Positions 1 to 7,600 of a stretch of DNA of 40,149 nucleotides are shown here, piece by piece. The stretch is taken from the NCBI RefSeq assembly GCF_900104515.1, contig NZ_FNJL01000040.1, positions 1 to 40,149 of the forward strand, in the 5' to 3' direction. A program made the position numbers and the translations under genes. Under the pieces are notes generated by a model. That model did no database searches and had not been told where the DNA came from. It was given only the letters and a program-made list of their open reading frames with translations. Numbering within the stretch: position 1 is the stretch's first letter; each line of letters opens with the position of its first letter. This DNA is from Paracidovorax cattleyae. GTDB taxonomy: Bacteria > Pseudomonadota > Gammaproteobacteria > Burkholderiales > Burkholderiaceae_C.

Positions 1-274
1 CCCGGATGATGGAGCGCAGGTCCGAGACCATTGCCTCGAAGCAACCCGCATCCAGCCAGCGACGGCTCTGCTGGTAGACCGCCTCCCAAGGCGGCAAATC
101 GTTGGGCAGCATCCGCCAGGGCGCTCCCGCGCGCACCAGCCAGCGCAGGGCATTGAAGACCTCTCGCAGATCGTGTCCACGCTGAGGTGCGTGCGGGTCC
201 ATCAGGGTCAGGTATGGCGCAGCGAAGCTCCATTCTTCGTCGCTGACGTCTGTCGGGTAGGGCTTGCGGGGCAT
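1..274 (-). CDS. IS5-family transposase, N-terminal fragment (partial)
   Basis: The reading frame starts with ATG at 274 and leaves the window after about 91 residues. It begins MPRKPYPTDVSDEEW and contains FNALRWLVRAGAPWRMLP and PPWEAVYQQ, the N-terminal helix-turn-helix-like region (DUF4096-type) of IS5-family transposases. The catalytic core lies outside the window on this side. The right-edge fragment carries the matching C-terminal part, but roughly 70-80 central residues of a typical family member are in neither fragment. The enzyme would catalyse cut-and-paste transposition of its own element. There is no sign of frameshift in the visible part. Confidence 0.9.
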   Translation of the reverse strand, partial: MPRKPYPTDVSDEEWSFAAPYLTLMDPHAPQRGHDLREVFNALRWLVRAGAPWRMLPNDLPPWEAVYQQSRRWLDAGCFEAMVSDLRSIIR

Positions 275-328
275 TTGCAAACTCTACCTCCCGCATCGCA
301 CTCATGAAGCAAAGTTCATAACACGCTC
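1..328 (-). mobile_element. IS5-family insertion sequence, 5' half (runs off the left edge)
   Basis: The element carries the start of a DDE transposase reading leftward. Its outer end is a terminal inverted repeat at 314-328, which read outward-in on the minus strand is GAGCGTGTTATGAAC. The right-edge element has GAGGGTGTTATGAAC at 39806-39820, a 14/15 match. Both ends are flanked by the dinucleotide TA (329-330 and 39804-39805), as expected for an IS5-type TA target duplication. The insertion interrupts the DUF6402 gene on its right. The family call rests on the transposase and these ends; the exact IS name is not known. Confidence 0.85.
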
Positions 329-330
329 TA

Positions 331-724
331 GCTCATCCCATGAAAGTTTTTCACTTTTCTCGGAAGATTGTCCAAGCACTGCCATTCTGAGCTCATCAAA
401 TACAGACTGTGTGCGCGCGTATCGCATGGCCCAGCTCATGGAAACCGTGCTTTCATCTACGTAGTTACGAGGCAAGTCTGCGTGTGTTATTTCGTACCCC
501 CTTTTCCACCGATCTGGCAGAACAAAGGCGGATCCAAGAAACCATTTGCGCATCAATGCGGCGCCGACATTAAACCCTTTGCGCTCCATGACTTCAGGAA
601 TCTCAGTCAGCTGCAAATCGCGAAAGCAAGCAGCTGCAGGATAAGACCCTGACAACGCGATGGGTGATCCCAATACCCTGCTGCCGGCAAGGAATGCATC
701 TTGCATGGCTTCATTCAACGACAT
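331..724 (-). pseudogene. DUF6402 family protein, C-terminally truncated by the IS
   Basis: About 131 native residues remain before the frame enters the IS terminal repeat and stops within it at 302. Recognisable segments are LTEIPEVMERKG, AALMRKWFLGSAFVLPD and DESTVSMSWAMRYAR. These align by eye with DIPGVMRSRLG, AALMERWFRGAAFEMPD and DENTVTMAWALRFPR in the intact protein encoded at 14828-15712, so the two are paralogues. The family is usually about 290 residues, so more than half is lost. Function is unknown; in other Burkholderiales such proteins often occur near type VI secretion cargo (established only as an association). Base composition is clearly more AT-rich than the neighbours, suggesting acquisition. 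Confidence 0.75.
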
Positions 725-824
725 ACTCGATCCCTTACTAAATGATCAAAATCAATTGTCATCTACCCTTAGAAGCCAACGAAACTACCGAAATGAAAAT
801 TTTCGTTATCTGCCGAATAACATT

Positions 825-848
825 GGATTCTGGCTGCATCTAGAATCC
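825..848. promoter_or_regulatory. Inverted repeat upstream of LysR gene
   Basis: In the AT-rich gap 725-897 there is a perfect 7-bp inverted repeat, GGATTCT (825-831) and AGAATCC (842-848), with a 10-nt spacer, 50 nt before the LysR start at 898. A 10-bp palindrome GAAAATTTTC lies at 795-804. Either could be an operator or a hairpin belonging to the adjacent genes. No convincing promoter hexamers are visible and I see nothing else in this gap. Confidence 0.3.
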
Positions 849-897
849 GTTTGGTAAGACGGGGCCCCATACAGTTAAAGCTCTCATACAACACGCC

Positions 898-1851
898 ATG
901 CAGCTCAAATGGGTGGAAGACTTCATCGCCCTCGCACGCGAGCGCAGCTTCACGCGCGCGGCCGAGTCGCGGCACGTCACGCATCCCGCGTTCGGCCGGC
1001 GCATCCGTGCGCTGGAAGCCTGGGCGGGCACGGCGCTGGTGGAGCGCGGAGGCGCGGAGGGAGGTGAAGCGGCGCCCGGTACCGATGCCCGCAGCCGCGG
1101 CGGCGCGGGCGGCCCGGTGCGGCTGACCGCGGCAGGCACGGCGTTTCTCGCGACGGCGGAGCAGCTCGCGCGAGAGCTTGCGCAGTCGCAGGAGGAACTG
1201 CGCGCCATCGCCGGGCGGCAGGCGCGGTCGGTGACCCTCGCCACGGGCCGCACGCTGGCGCGTACCGTGCTGGCGGATGCGCTGCCCCGCATGCGCACGG
1301 TGCTGCGGACCGCGGAACTGCACGTGGTCACCAACGGGCTGGCGCAGACCGTGGCGATGCTGGAGCGCGGCGAGGCCGATCTCTGGCTCGGCTACCACCA
1401 TGCGGCGCTGGAAGTGCGCCTGGACGGCCGTGCCTATGCGCACGCCACGCTCGCCTCGGACCGGCTGGTGCCCGTGTCGCGCGTCAATGCGCAGGGCGCG
1501 CCGCAGCATGCGCTGTCGCCCACCGGCCCGGCCGTTCCCTACCTCGCGTATGCGGACACGCTGGCGCTCGGTCGGCTGGTGGAAGACCTGCTCGCGCGGC
1601 ATCCGCTGGCGCCGCGGCTGCGCCGCACGATCGAATGCGATTCGGCCGATGCGCAGTACGAGTACGTGCAGCGTGGCCTGGGGGTCGCCTGGCTGCCGTG
1701 GTCGATGGTGCGCGCAGACTGCCAGAACGGCCGGCTGGCACCCGCGGGCGACCGGCGGCTGGAACTGCGGTTCGACGTGCGCCTGGTGCGCCCCAAGCGC
1801 CGGCTGACCGAAGCCGCAGAGGCCGTCTGGCAGGCGCTCGCCCGCAGCTGA
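898..1851 (+). CDS. LysR family transcriptional regulator
   Basis: A 317-residue LysR-type regulator. The N-terminal winged helix-turn-helix spans about residues 1-80 (WVEDFIALARERSFTRAAE, then RRIRALEAWAGTALVER) and is followed by a substrate-binding-like effector domain to the C-terminus. Immediately after LVER there is an unusual glycine/alanine-rich stretch of about 24 residues (EGGEAAPGTDARSRGG) before the canonical VRLTAAG, so the wing loop is much longer than normal. The ATG at 898 has no obvious Shine-Dalgarno. The gene precedes, on the same strand, a Bug receptor and an aspartoacylase-like hydrolase, and probably controls their use. LysR genes beside Bug receptors are common, although usually divergent. 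The ligand is unknown. Confidence 0.88.
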   Translation: MQLKWVEDFIALARERSFTRAAESRHVTHPAFGRRIRALEAWAGTALVERGGAEGGEAAPGTDARSRGGAGGPVRLTAAGTAFLATAEQLARELAQSQEELRAIAGRQARSVTLATGRTLARTVLADALPRMRTVLRTAELHVVTNGLAQTVAMLERGEADLWLGYHHAALEVRLDGRAYAHATLASDRLVPVSRVNAQGAPQHALSPTGPAVPYLAYADTLALGRLVEDLLARHPLAPRLRRTIECDSADAQYEYVQRGLGVAWLPWSMVRADCQNGRLAPAGDRRLELRFDVRLVRPKRRLTEAAEAVWQALARS

Positions 1852-1853
1852 AC

Positions 1854-1905
1854 GGCACAAAGGGGCCCGTGCCAAAACAGCACCACTGCGTGCCGTCTTG
1901 GCACG
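1854..1905. promoter_or_regulatory. GGCAC/GTGCC repeat cluster, candidate LysR operator
   Basis: The 122-nt gap before the Bug gene holds four copies of one pentamer as two inverted pairs: GGCAC 1854-1858 with GTGCC 1869-1873, and GTGCC 1890-1894 with GGCAC 1900-1904. The inner pair forms CGTGCCgtcttGGCACG (1889-1905) and fits the LysR T-N11-A pattern (T at 1891, A at 1903). This suggests a two-site LysR-type operator controlling the downstream genes. Assignment to the adjacent regulator is inference. Confidence 0.45.
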
Positions 1906-1973
1906 GTCCGGCGGCATGGGCATCCCACAATCGGGCCCACAACCATTTCCCCCACCGCCCACGGAGACATCCC

Positions 1974-3005
1974 ATGCCCTTGTTCCGCACCCCTCGTGTG
2001 CCTGCGCGCGCCGGCTCGCCCCGCCCCGGCCGCCGCGGCGCGCTCGCCCTGCTCGCCCCGATGGCGCTGGCCGCCGCATTCGCTGGCCCGCAGACCGCGC
2101 TCGCGCAGGACGCCTGGCCCGCCAAGCCGATCACGCTGGTCGTGGGCTACCCGCCCGGCGGCAGCACCGATCTGACGGCCCGCACCCTGGGTACGGAACT
2201 GTCCACGCGCCTGGGCGTGCCGGTGGTGATCGAGAACCTGGGCGGCGCCGGCGGCGCGATCGGCGCGCAGAAGGTGGCCAGCAGCGCGCCGGACGGCTAC
2301 ACGCTGCTGCTGGGCGCGAGCAACGAGATCGCGATCAACCGGCTCGTCACGAAAAAAGTGAAGTACGACGTGAAGGATTTCACGGCGCTGTCGCTGGTCG
2401 CCTCGCAGCCGCTGGTGCTGGTGGCGTCCACTGGCTCGGGCGTGAAGAACACCACCGAGTTCGTGCAGCGCGTGCGCTCGCAGCCCGGCAAGACCAGCTA
2501 CGGCAGTTCGGGCGTGGGCACCGCGCTGCACCTGGCCGGCGAGATGGTCAAGGAGCAGGGCCAGCTCTTCATGACGCACATTCCCTACCGCGGCGTGGCG
2601 CCGCTCACCAGCGACCTGATGGGCAACAACATCGAGTTCGGCGTGTTCGTGCTCTCCAGCGCGCTGCCGCACATCCGCAGCGGCAAGGTGGTGGCGCTGG
2701 GCACCACCGAGGCCCGCCGCTCGGCGATCACGCCCGACATCCCGGCCCTGGCCGAGCTGCCGCAGTTCAAGAACGTGGACATCAACGTCTGGTTCGCGCT
2801 GATGGGCCCCGCGAACCTGCCGCGCCCGGTGGCCGACAAGCTGCGCAAGGCGACGCGCGAAGCCCTGCAGTCGCCCGATTTCCGCAAGAAGATGGAAGCC
2901 AGCGGATCGGTCGTGGCATCCCCCACCGTGGACCCCGATGCCTATCTGGCCGCCGAAGTGGCCAAGTACCGCAAGATCGTCCAGTTCGCCAAGATCGAAG
3001 AGTGA
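1974..3005 (+). CDS. Bug family (TTT) periplasmic substrate-binding protein
   Basis: A 343-residue extracytoplasmic receptor of the tripartite tricarboxylate transporter (TctC/Bug) family. The ATG at 1974 follows GGAGA at 1962-1966. The N-terminus is arginine-rich, followed by a hydrophobic stretch and a likely signal peptidase site after ALA in QTALAQDAW (about residue 44). The mature protein opens with the family hallmark WPAKPITLVVGYPPGGSTD and contains VVIENLGGAGG and KVASSAPDGYTLLLG. It would bind an organic acid or amide-like ligand in the periplasm. No TctA/TctB membrane genes are nearby, as is usual for orphan Bug proteins in this group. It overlaps the downstream hydrolase gene by one base, so the two are translationally coupled. 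Confidence 0.93.
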   Translation: MPLFRTPRVPARAGSPRPGRRGALALLAPMALAAAFAGPQTALAQDAWPAKPITLVVGYPPGGSTDLTARTLGTELSTRLGVPVVIENLGGAGGAIGAQKVASSAPDGYTLLLGASNEIAINRLVTKKVKYDVKDFTALSLVASQPLVLVASTGSGVKNTTEFVQRVRSQPGKTSYGSSGVGTALHLAGEMVKEQGQLFMTHIPYRGVAPLTSDLMGNNIEFGVFVLSSALPHIRSGKVVALGTTEARRSAITPDIPALAELPQFKNVDINVWFALMGPANLPRPVADKLRKATREALQSPDFRKKMEASGSVVASPTVDPDAYLAAEVAKYRKIVQFAKIEE

Positions 3006-4006
3006 TGCCTGTGACCTCCAACACCGTGGATTCCCCCCTGCGCTTCGAGCTTTCGAAGCCCGACCTCGGCGCATGGCGCGCCGGCAACACCGGTACCGAA
3101 GGCGTCTGGCGCTTCGACTCCGGCCGGCCGGGCCGCCACGTGCTGGTCACCGCGCTAGTGCACGGCAACGAGCTGTGCGGCGCCTGGGCGCTGTGCGACC
3201 TGCTGGACGCAGGGCTCCGGCCGCAGGCGGGCAGCCTCACCCTGGCCTTCTGCAACCTGGCCGCGTTCGACCGCTTCGATCCGCAGGACCACGACGCCTC
3301 GCGCTTCGTGGACCAGGACATGAACCGCCAGTGGAGCGACGACCGGCTGGATGCCGCCGACACGCAGGAGCGCCGCCGCGCCGCCGCGCTGCGCCCCTTC
3401 GTGCGCGAAGCCGACTGGCTGCTCGACCTGCATTCGATGCACGAACCCGGCGCGCCGCTGCTGCTCACCGGCACGCATGCGCGCAACCAGCAGCTCGCGC
3501 GGCGCATGGGCGCACCCGAATACGTGGTGGCGGACGCGGGCCACCAGGACGGCGTGCGCATGCGCGATTACGGCCGCTTCGGCCATCCCGACACCGACGA
3601 GGCGGGCGAGAACGGCACGCGCTCACTGCTGATCGAATGCGGCTTCCACGGCGATCCGGCGAGCCGTACCGTGGCGCGCGACCAGTGCGCGCGCTTCCTC
3701 GAAGCCGCCGGCACGCTGGACGCCGCCGCGCTCGCACAGGCCCTGCCCGGCTGGCGCCAGCCCGATGCGCCGCGGCAGTGGGTGCTGGAGGTGACGGGCC
3801 CGGTCGTCGCGCGCAGTAGCGGCTTCCGCTTCGTGCGCCCGGTGACGGCGCTGGAAGTGATCCCGCAGGCCGGCACGGTGATCGGCGACAACGACGGCGA
3901 ACCTGTCGCCACGCCCTACGACGACTGCGTGCTGGTGATGCCCTCCACGCGCCAGGCGCGCAAGGGCGTCACGGTGGTGCGGTTCGCGCGGCGGCGCGCG
4001 CTGTAG
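3005..4006 (+). CDS. Succinylglutamate desuccinylase/aspartoacylase family zinc hydrolase
   Basis: A 333-residue M14-like amidohydrolase. The start ATG overlaps the Bug stop codon (TGATG), giving one-base overlap and probable coupling. The zinc site is visible as VHGNELCG (His and Glu of the HxxE motif) and DLHSMHE (third His ligand); the catalytic glutamate probably lies in LLIECGFHG. The family deacylates N-acyl amino acids such as N-acetylaspartate or N-succinylglutamate. The coupled receptor suggests that its substrate, or a compound leading to it, is captured in the periplasm; that link is inference. Length is normal for the family and no lesions are visible. Confidence 0.87.
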   Translation: MPVTSNTVDSPLRFELSKPDLGAWRAGNTGTEGVWRFDSGRPGRHVLVTALVHGNELCGAWALCDLLDAGLRPQAGSLTLAFCNLAAFDRFDPQDHDASRFVDQDMNRQWSDDRLDAADTQERRRAAALRPFVREADWLLDLHSMHEPGAPLLLTGTHARNQQLARRMGAPEYVVADAGHQDGVRMRDYGRFGHPDTDEAGENGTRSLLIECGFHGDPASRTVARDQCARFLEAAGTLDAAALAQALPGWRQPDAPRQWVLEVTGPVVARSSGFRFVRPVTALEVIPQAGTVIGDNDGEPVATPYDDCVLVMPSTRQARKGVTVVRFARRRAL

Positions 4007-4019
4007 CAAGTGCGCGCCG

Positions 4020-4036
4020 GCCCGGCACTGCCGGGC
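4020..4036. terminator. Candidate bidirectional terminator hairpin
   Basis: GCCCGGC (4020-4026), loop ACT, GCCGGGC (4030-4036) forms a perfect 7-bp GC stem between the stops of the hydrolase gene (plus strand) and the SMR gene (minus strand). There is no T-tract on either side, so the assignment is tentative. Confidence 0.4.
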
Positions 4037-4372
4037 TCAGTGGCCTGCCGTTTTCGAGAACAGGTTGATCACCAGCACCCCCGCCAGGATCAACCCCATG
4101 CCCGCCAGCGCGGGACCGTCGAGCCGCTGGCCGTAGACCAGCCAGCCGATCGCCGACACCAGCACGATGCCGATGCCGGACCAGATCGCGTAGGCGATGC
4201 CGGTAGGGATCGCCTGCAGGGTGAGCGAGAGGAAATAGAACGACACGCCGTAGCCGGCCAGGGTGACCAGGCTCGGCACGGGACGGGTGAAGCCCTCGGA
4301 GGCCTTGAGGAAAGAGGTCGCGACGACTTCGGCGCCGATCGCGACCGCGAGGTAGAGGTGGTGGATGCCCAT
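4037..4372 (-). CDS. Small multidrug resistance (SMR) family efflux protein, EmrE-like
   Basis: A 111-residue protein with four predicted membrane helices, exactly SMR length. It begins MGIHHLYLAVAIGAEVVATS, with the conserved membrane-embedded glutamate at residue 15 (Glu14 of EmrE) that couples proton antiport to drug export. Other family features are the IPTGIAYAIWSGIGIV segment of helix 3 and the GxxLIxxGVLVINL motif of helix 4. It acts as a dimer in the inner membrane and would export quaternary cations or guanidinium-like compounds. It lies 27 nt downstream of an EamA transporter on the same strand and is probably co-transcribed. EmrE-type and Gdx-type members cannot be separated by eye. 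Confidence 0.92.
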   Translation of the reverse strand: MGIHHLYLAVAIGAEVVATSFLKASEGFTRPVPSLVTLAGYGVSFYFLSLTLQAIPTGIAYAIWSGIGIVLVSAIGWLVYGQRLDGPALAGMGLILAGVLVINLFSKTAGH

Positions 4373-4399
4373 GGCCCGATTGGACCACCGGCACAGCGT

Positions 4400-5341
4400 T
4401 CAGCGCTGCCGGGCGGCGGCCCAGCGCGGCCCCAGCACCACGCAGGCGAGGGCTGCCACCACCGCGGCGATCCCCGCCCACTGCCAGGCCGACACGCGCT
4501 CGCCGAGCACCAGCATGCCGGCCGACAGGCCCACCACCGGCACGGCGAGGCTGAAGGGTGCCACGCGGTTGGCCGGATAGCGCGTGAGCAGCCCCGTCCA
4601 GAGGCCGTAGCCGAGGATGGTGGCCGCCCAGCCGAGGTAGGCGACCGACCCCCAGGCCAGCCCGGGCAGCGCCGTCCACGCATCGGCCTGCAGCCACCGC
4701 GCGGCATCGTCGTCGAAGGCGATGGAGAGCGCGACGAAGGGCAGCACCGGCACGAGGCTGCTCCAGGCCACGAAGGACAGCGGGCGGTAGCCGGGCGATT
4801 CCTGCTGGGCCATGCGCGCGACGATGTTGGACGCGGCCCAGGACGCGGCGCCGCAGAGCGCAAGGCCCACGCCGGCCAGCGTCACTTCATCCGATGCGCT
4901 GCCGGGCGCGACGAAATGCAGGCCGAAGCAGACCAGGCCCAGCGCCGCCAGCCCCAGGCCGACCACCAGCGGGCGGCCCGGGCGCTCGTGCAGCAGCAGG
5001 TAGGCCCAGAACGCGGTGAAGAACACCTGCGTCTGCAGCAGCACGCTCGCCAGGGCCGCGGTGAGCCCCACGCGCAGCGCCAGGAACACCATGCCGAACT
5101 GCCCCACGCCCTGGAAGAGCCCGTAGAGCACCACCCAGCGCCAGCGCACGGCGGGAGGCCGCAGGAAGAACACGAGCGGCAGGGCGGCGAACACGTAGCG
5201 CATGGCGCCCAGCTGGAACGGCGTGAAGGAGCGCAAACCCCACTTCATGGCGACGAAATTGACGCCCCAGAGCACGACGACCGCGAGGGCTGCCAGCAGA
5301 TCCCTCGGGGCCAGCGGCACAGCTTGCGGCCCGGCGCTCAA
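4400..5341 (-). CDS. EamA/DMT family transporter
   Basis: A drug/metabolite transporter with two EamA repeats and about ten membrane helices. Helix 1 reads [21 protein letters not shown], then [17 protein letters not shown]; the second repeat includes [22 protein letters not shown]. No ATG precedes helix 1. A TTG at 5341-5339, preceded by AGGAG with a 6-nt gap, gives a 313-residue protein of normal family length, and this is the chosen start; a GTG a few codons later is possible. It resembles YdcZ/YedA-like amino acid or metabolite exporters, and the substrate cannot be told. It heads a two-gene minus-strand unit with the SMR gene. Confidence 0.85.
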   Translation of the reverse strand: MSAGPQAVPLAPRDLLAALAVVVLWGVNFVAMKWGLRSFTPFQLGAMRYVFAALPLVFFLRPPAVRWRWVVLYGLFQGVGQFGMVFLALRVGLTAALASVLLQTQVFFTAFWAYLLLHERPGRPLVVGLGLAALGLVCFGLHFVAPGSASDEVTLAGVGLALCGAASWAASNIVARMAQQESPGYRPLSFVAWSSLVPVLPFVALSIAFDDDAARWLQADAWTALPGLAWGSVAYLGWAATILGYGLWTGLLTRYPANRVAPFSLAVPVVGLSAGMLVLGERVSAWQWAGIAAVVAALACVVLGPRWAAARQR

Positions 5342-5582
5342 CGGCAGCTCCTGGATCCCTCGCCGGCGGCCCGGGCGTCCACGGACGTGGCGTGGAGCCC
5401 CGGCGGAATCAGCGGGACGAGGAAATGCGCAGGCAGGAAAGACATGGTCAGGAGGGGACGGAGAGAAGGGCCGAAGGGGGACGCCCGCACGGCACGTGCA
5501 GCAGGTGCTCGCGTCGGGGGTGCGCGGCTGTCGCACCGGAGGTGCCGCCGGCATCAGGGATTATGAAGTTGGAGCCGACTTG
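5342..5582. other. Intergenic region between EamA gene and chemoreceptor
   Basis: The stretch separates the divergent EamA gene and chemoreceptor. The part nearest the EamA gene is GC-rich. From about 5555 onward the sequence becomes AT-richer (for example GGTATACC and CAATTTTTCC shortly after 5580), which looks like promoter or leader DNA rather than coding sequence. No convincing -35/-10 pair or structured RNA is seen. Confidence 0.4.
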
Positions 5583-7406
5583 ATGCCGGGCAATTTTTCC
5601 GGCTACCGGTATACCATTTGCGTGGGGTGTATTTCACAATTGCTTGCGCACGGTGGCGAATCGCCGGCAACGGCGCGCGGGGGAGGAGCCGCCGCGCAAG
5701 CCCTTTCACTCAACAGACCGCCAAAACATGTCCATGCTGACCAGGCGTTCGCCGAGGCCCGCGTACCGCAGGCCCAGATGCAGGCCTGGAGCGCCGCTGA
5801 GCAGACATGGCGCACGTCGCCGCGCGCGCTGCAGCCGCCGCAGAGCCTCGCCCAGCACACGCAGCTCGTGGCGACGCTGATGCAGATCGGGGAAGAGCTG
5901 CTGCACCACTACGGTTTCCAGACCGACCCGGACATGGCCACCCAGGACCTGATCCAGGCCGCCGTGGTGAACGCACCCATGCTCGGGGAAAAGCCCGGCC
6001 TGCTGCGCGGGCAGGGTTCCGGCTACCTGGCACGCCAGGCCCTGCCGCCGGAAGGCAAGGGCGCGCTGCAGGCGCTGCAGCAGCGCGTGGGCGAACTGGA
6101 AGCGGACACCTTCCGCAACTTCGAGCGCGCGCTGGCGGACGAAGACCTGCGCAAGGCCCTGGCCGGCCCGGTACAGGACGTGCGCCAGCGCGTGACGGTA
6201 TCGCGCCAGCTGGTGGACCGCAGCCTGCTGTTGGCCGGCGAGATCGCCATGCCTGCCAAGGACTACTTCGACCAGCTCACCGGCACGCTGGAAGCGCTGA
6301 ACCAGCTCAACACCACCGCCATGGCCAGCCTCGACGCCGCGCTGCGCCAGCGCGTGGCCGCCGAACAGTGGGCGCTGGGCGCCGCCTCGGCCGCGCTGCT
6401 GCTCGCGCTGGCGCTGGGCCTGGGCGTGGTGTTCATGCGCTCGATCACCCAGCCCCTCGCGCAGGCGGTGCGGCTGGCCAGCGCGGTGGCAGATGGCGAC
6501 CTGAGCGGGGACGACGTGCCGCACGGCACCAACGTGGTCGGCCGCCTCATCGCGGCCCGGCAGCAGATGCACGCGCGCCTCAAGCCCATGGTGGCCCAGG
6601 TGCGCGGCGGTGCCGAGGGCGTGGCCACGGCCAGTGCGAAGATCGCGCAGGGCAACATGGATCTCTCGGCCCGCACGGAAAGCCAGGCCAGCGCCCTGGA
6701 GCAAACCGCCGCCTCGATGGAGCAGATGACGGCCACCGTGCGGCAGAACGCAGACAACGCGCGCCAGGCCAACCAGTTCGCCATGAATGCCAGCCTGGTC
6801 GTCGCCCAGGGCGGGGAAGTGGTGACGCAGGTGATGCAGACCATGCAGGGCATCCGCACCGCGTCCGGCAAGATCGCCGACATCATCGGGGTGATCGATT
6901 CCATCGCGTTCCAGACCAACATCCTGGCGCTGAACGCGGCCGTGGAAGCCGCCCGCGCCGGCGAGCAGGGCCGGGGCTTCGCCGTGGTGGCGGGCGAGGT
7001 ACGGGCCCTGGCGGGGCGCAGCGCCGAGGCCGCCAAGGAAATCAAGGCGCTCATCGGCGACAGCGTGCAGCGCGTGCAGCAGGGCGGCGAACTCGCCGAC
7101 CAGGCGGGCACCACCATGGCGGAGGTGGTGCAGGCCATCCAGCGCGTGACAGGCATCATGGGCGAGATCAGCGAAGCCAGCCAGGAGCAGAGCCAGGGCG
7201 TCGCGCAGGTGGGCGAGGCCGTCAGGCAGATGGACCAGGCCACCCAGCAGAATGCGGCGCTGGTCGAGGAAATGGCCGCGGTGGCCAATGGGCTGCGCAC
7301 GCGGGCCGACGAACCCGTGCGCGCCGCGGCCGTCTTCCGGCTCGCAGCGGGCGACGAGCCGGGCGCAGCCGGTGCACTCCGCATCGGCCAGGGCCGGGCC
7401 GCCTGA
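5583..7406 (+). CDS. Methyl-accepting chemotaxis protein, N-terminus missing or degraded
   Basis: The C-terminal two thirds is a typical chemoreceptor. One membrane helix ([20 protein letters not shown]) is followed by HAMP ([21 protein letters not shown]), methylation helices ([20 protein letters not shown]) and the conserved signalling tip ([40 protein letters not shown]). The periplasmic-type helical domain ([17 protein letters not shown]) is recognisable only from about 5750. The family normally starts with a first membrane helix and about 100 more residues; none is visible in any frame upstream. The ATG at 5583 has GGAG eight bases before it but encodes an unfamiliar N-terminus; ATG at 5778 is an alternative. 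Without the first helix the sensor would not be exported, so this is probably a decayed receptor. There is no CheR-docking pentapeptide at the C-terminus. Confidence 0.75.
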   Translation: MPGNFSGYRYTICVGCISQLLAHGGESPATARGGGAAAQALSLNRPPKHVHADQAFAEARVPQAQMQAWSAAEQTWRTSPRALQPPQSLAQHTQLVATLMQIGEELLHHYGFQTDPDMATQDLIQAAVVNAPMLGEKPGLLRGQGSGYLARQALPPEGKGALQALQQRVGELEADTFRNFERALADEDLRKALAGPVQDVRQRVTVSRQLVDRSLLLAGEIAMPAKDYFDQLTGTLEALNQLNTTAMASLDAALRQRVAAEQWALGAASAALLLALALGLGVVFMRSITQPLAQAVRLASAVADGDLSGDDVPHGTNVVGRLIAARQQMHARLKPMVAQVRGGAEGVATASAKIAQGNMDLSARTESQASALEQTAASMEQMTATVRQNADNARQANQFAMNASLVVAQGGEVVTQVMQTMQGIRTASGKIADIIGVIDSIAFQTNILALNAAVEAARAGEQGRGFAVVAGEVRALAGRSAEAAKEIKALIGDSVQRVQQGGELADQAGTTMAEVVQAIQRVTGIMGEISEASQEQSQGVAQVGEAVRQMDQATQQNAALVEEMAAVANGLRTRADEPVRAAAVFRLAAGDEPGAAGALRIGQGRAA

Positions 7407-7600
7407 CCGCCACCTGACCAGCCAGGCCATGGCAGGCGCCGTGACTCGGCCGCACAACAGACTGCAAGCCGACTAACATTTAGTCACGATTTTTCCGCAA
7501 ACCAGGGCGCATGCTGACAACCGGGAACAGCGCGTTGCGTTAGGCACAGGTTCCCGGATCCGGCGGTCCTTGCCGCCTCCGCTGAAACGGAAGCTGACCC

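Noticed and set aside
5202-5582. Upstream in-frame extension of the chemoreceptor
   Set aside because: It overlaps the 5' part of the divergent EamA gene and its leader, and encodes low-complexity sequence without a membrane helix.
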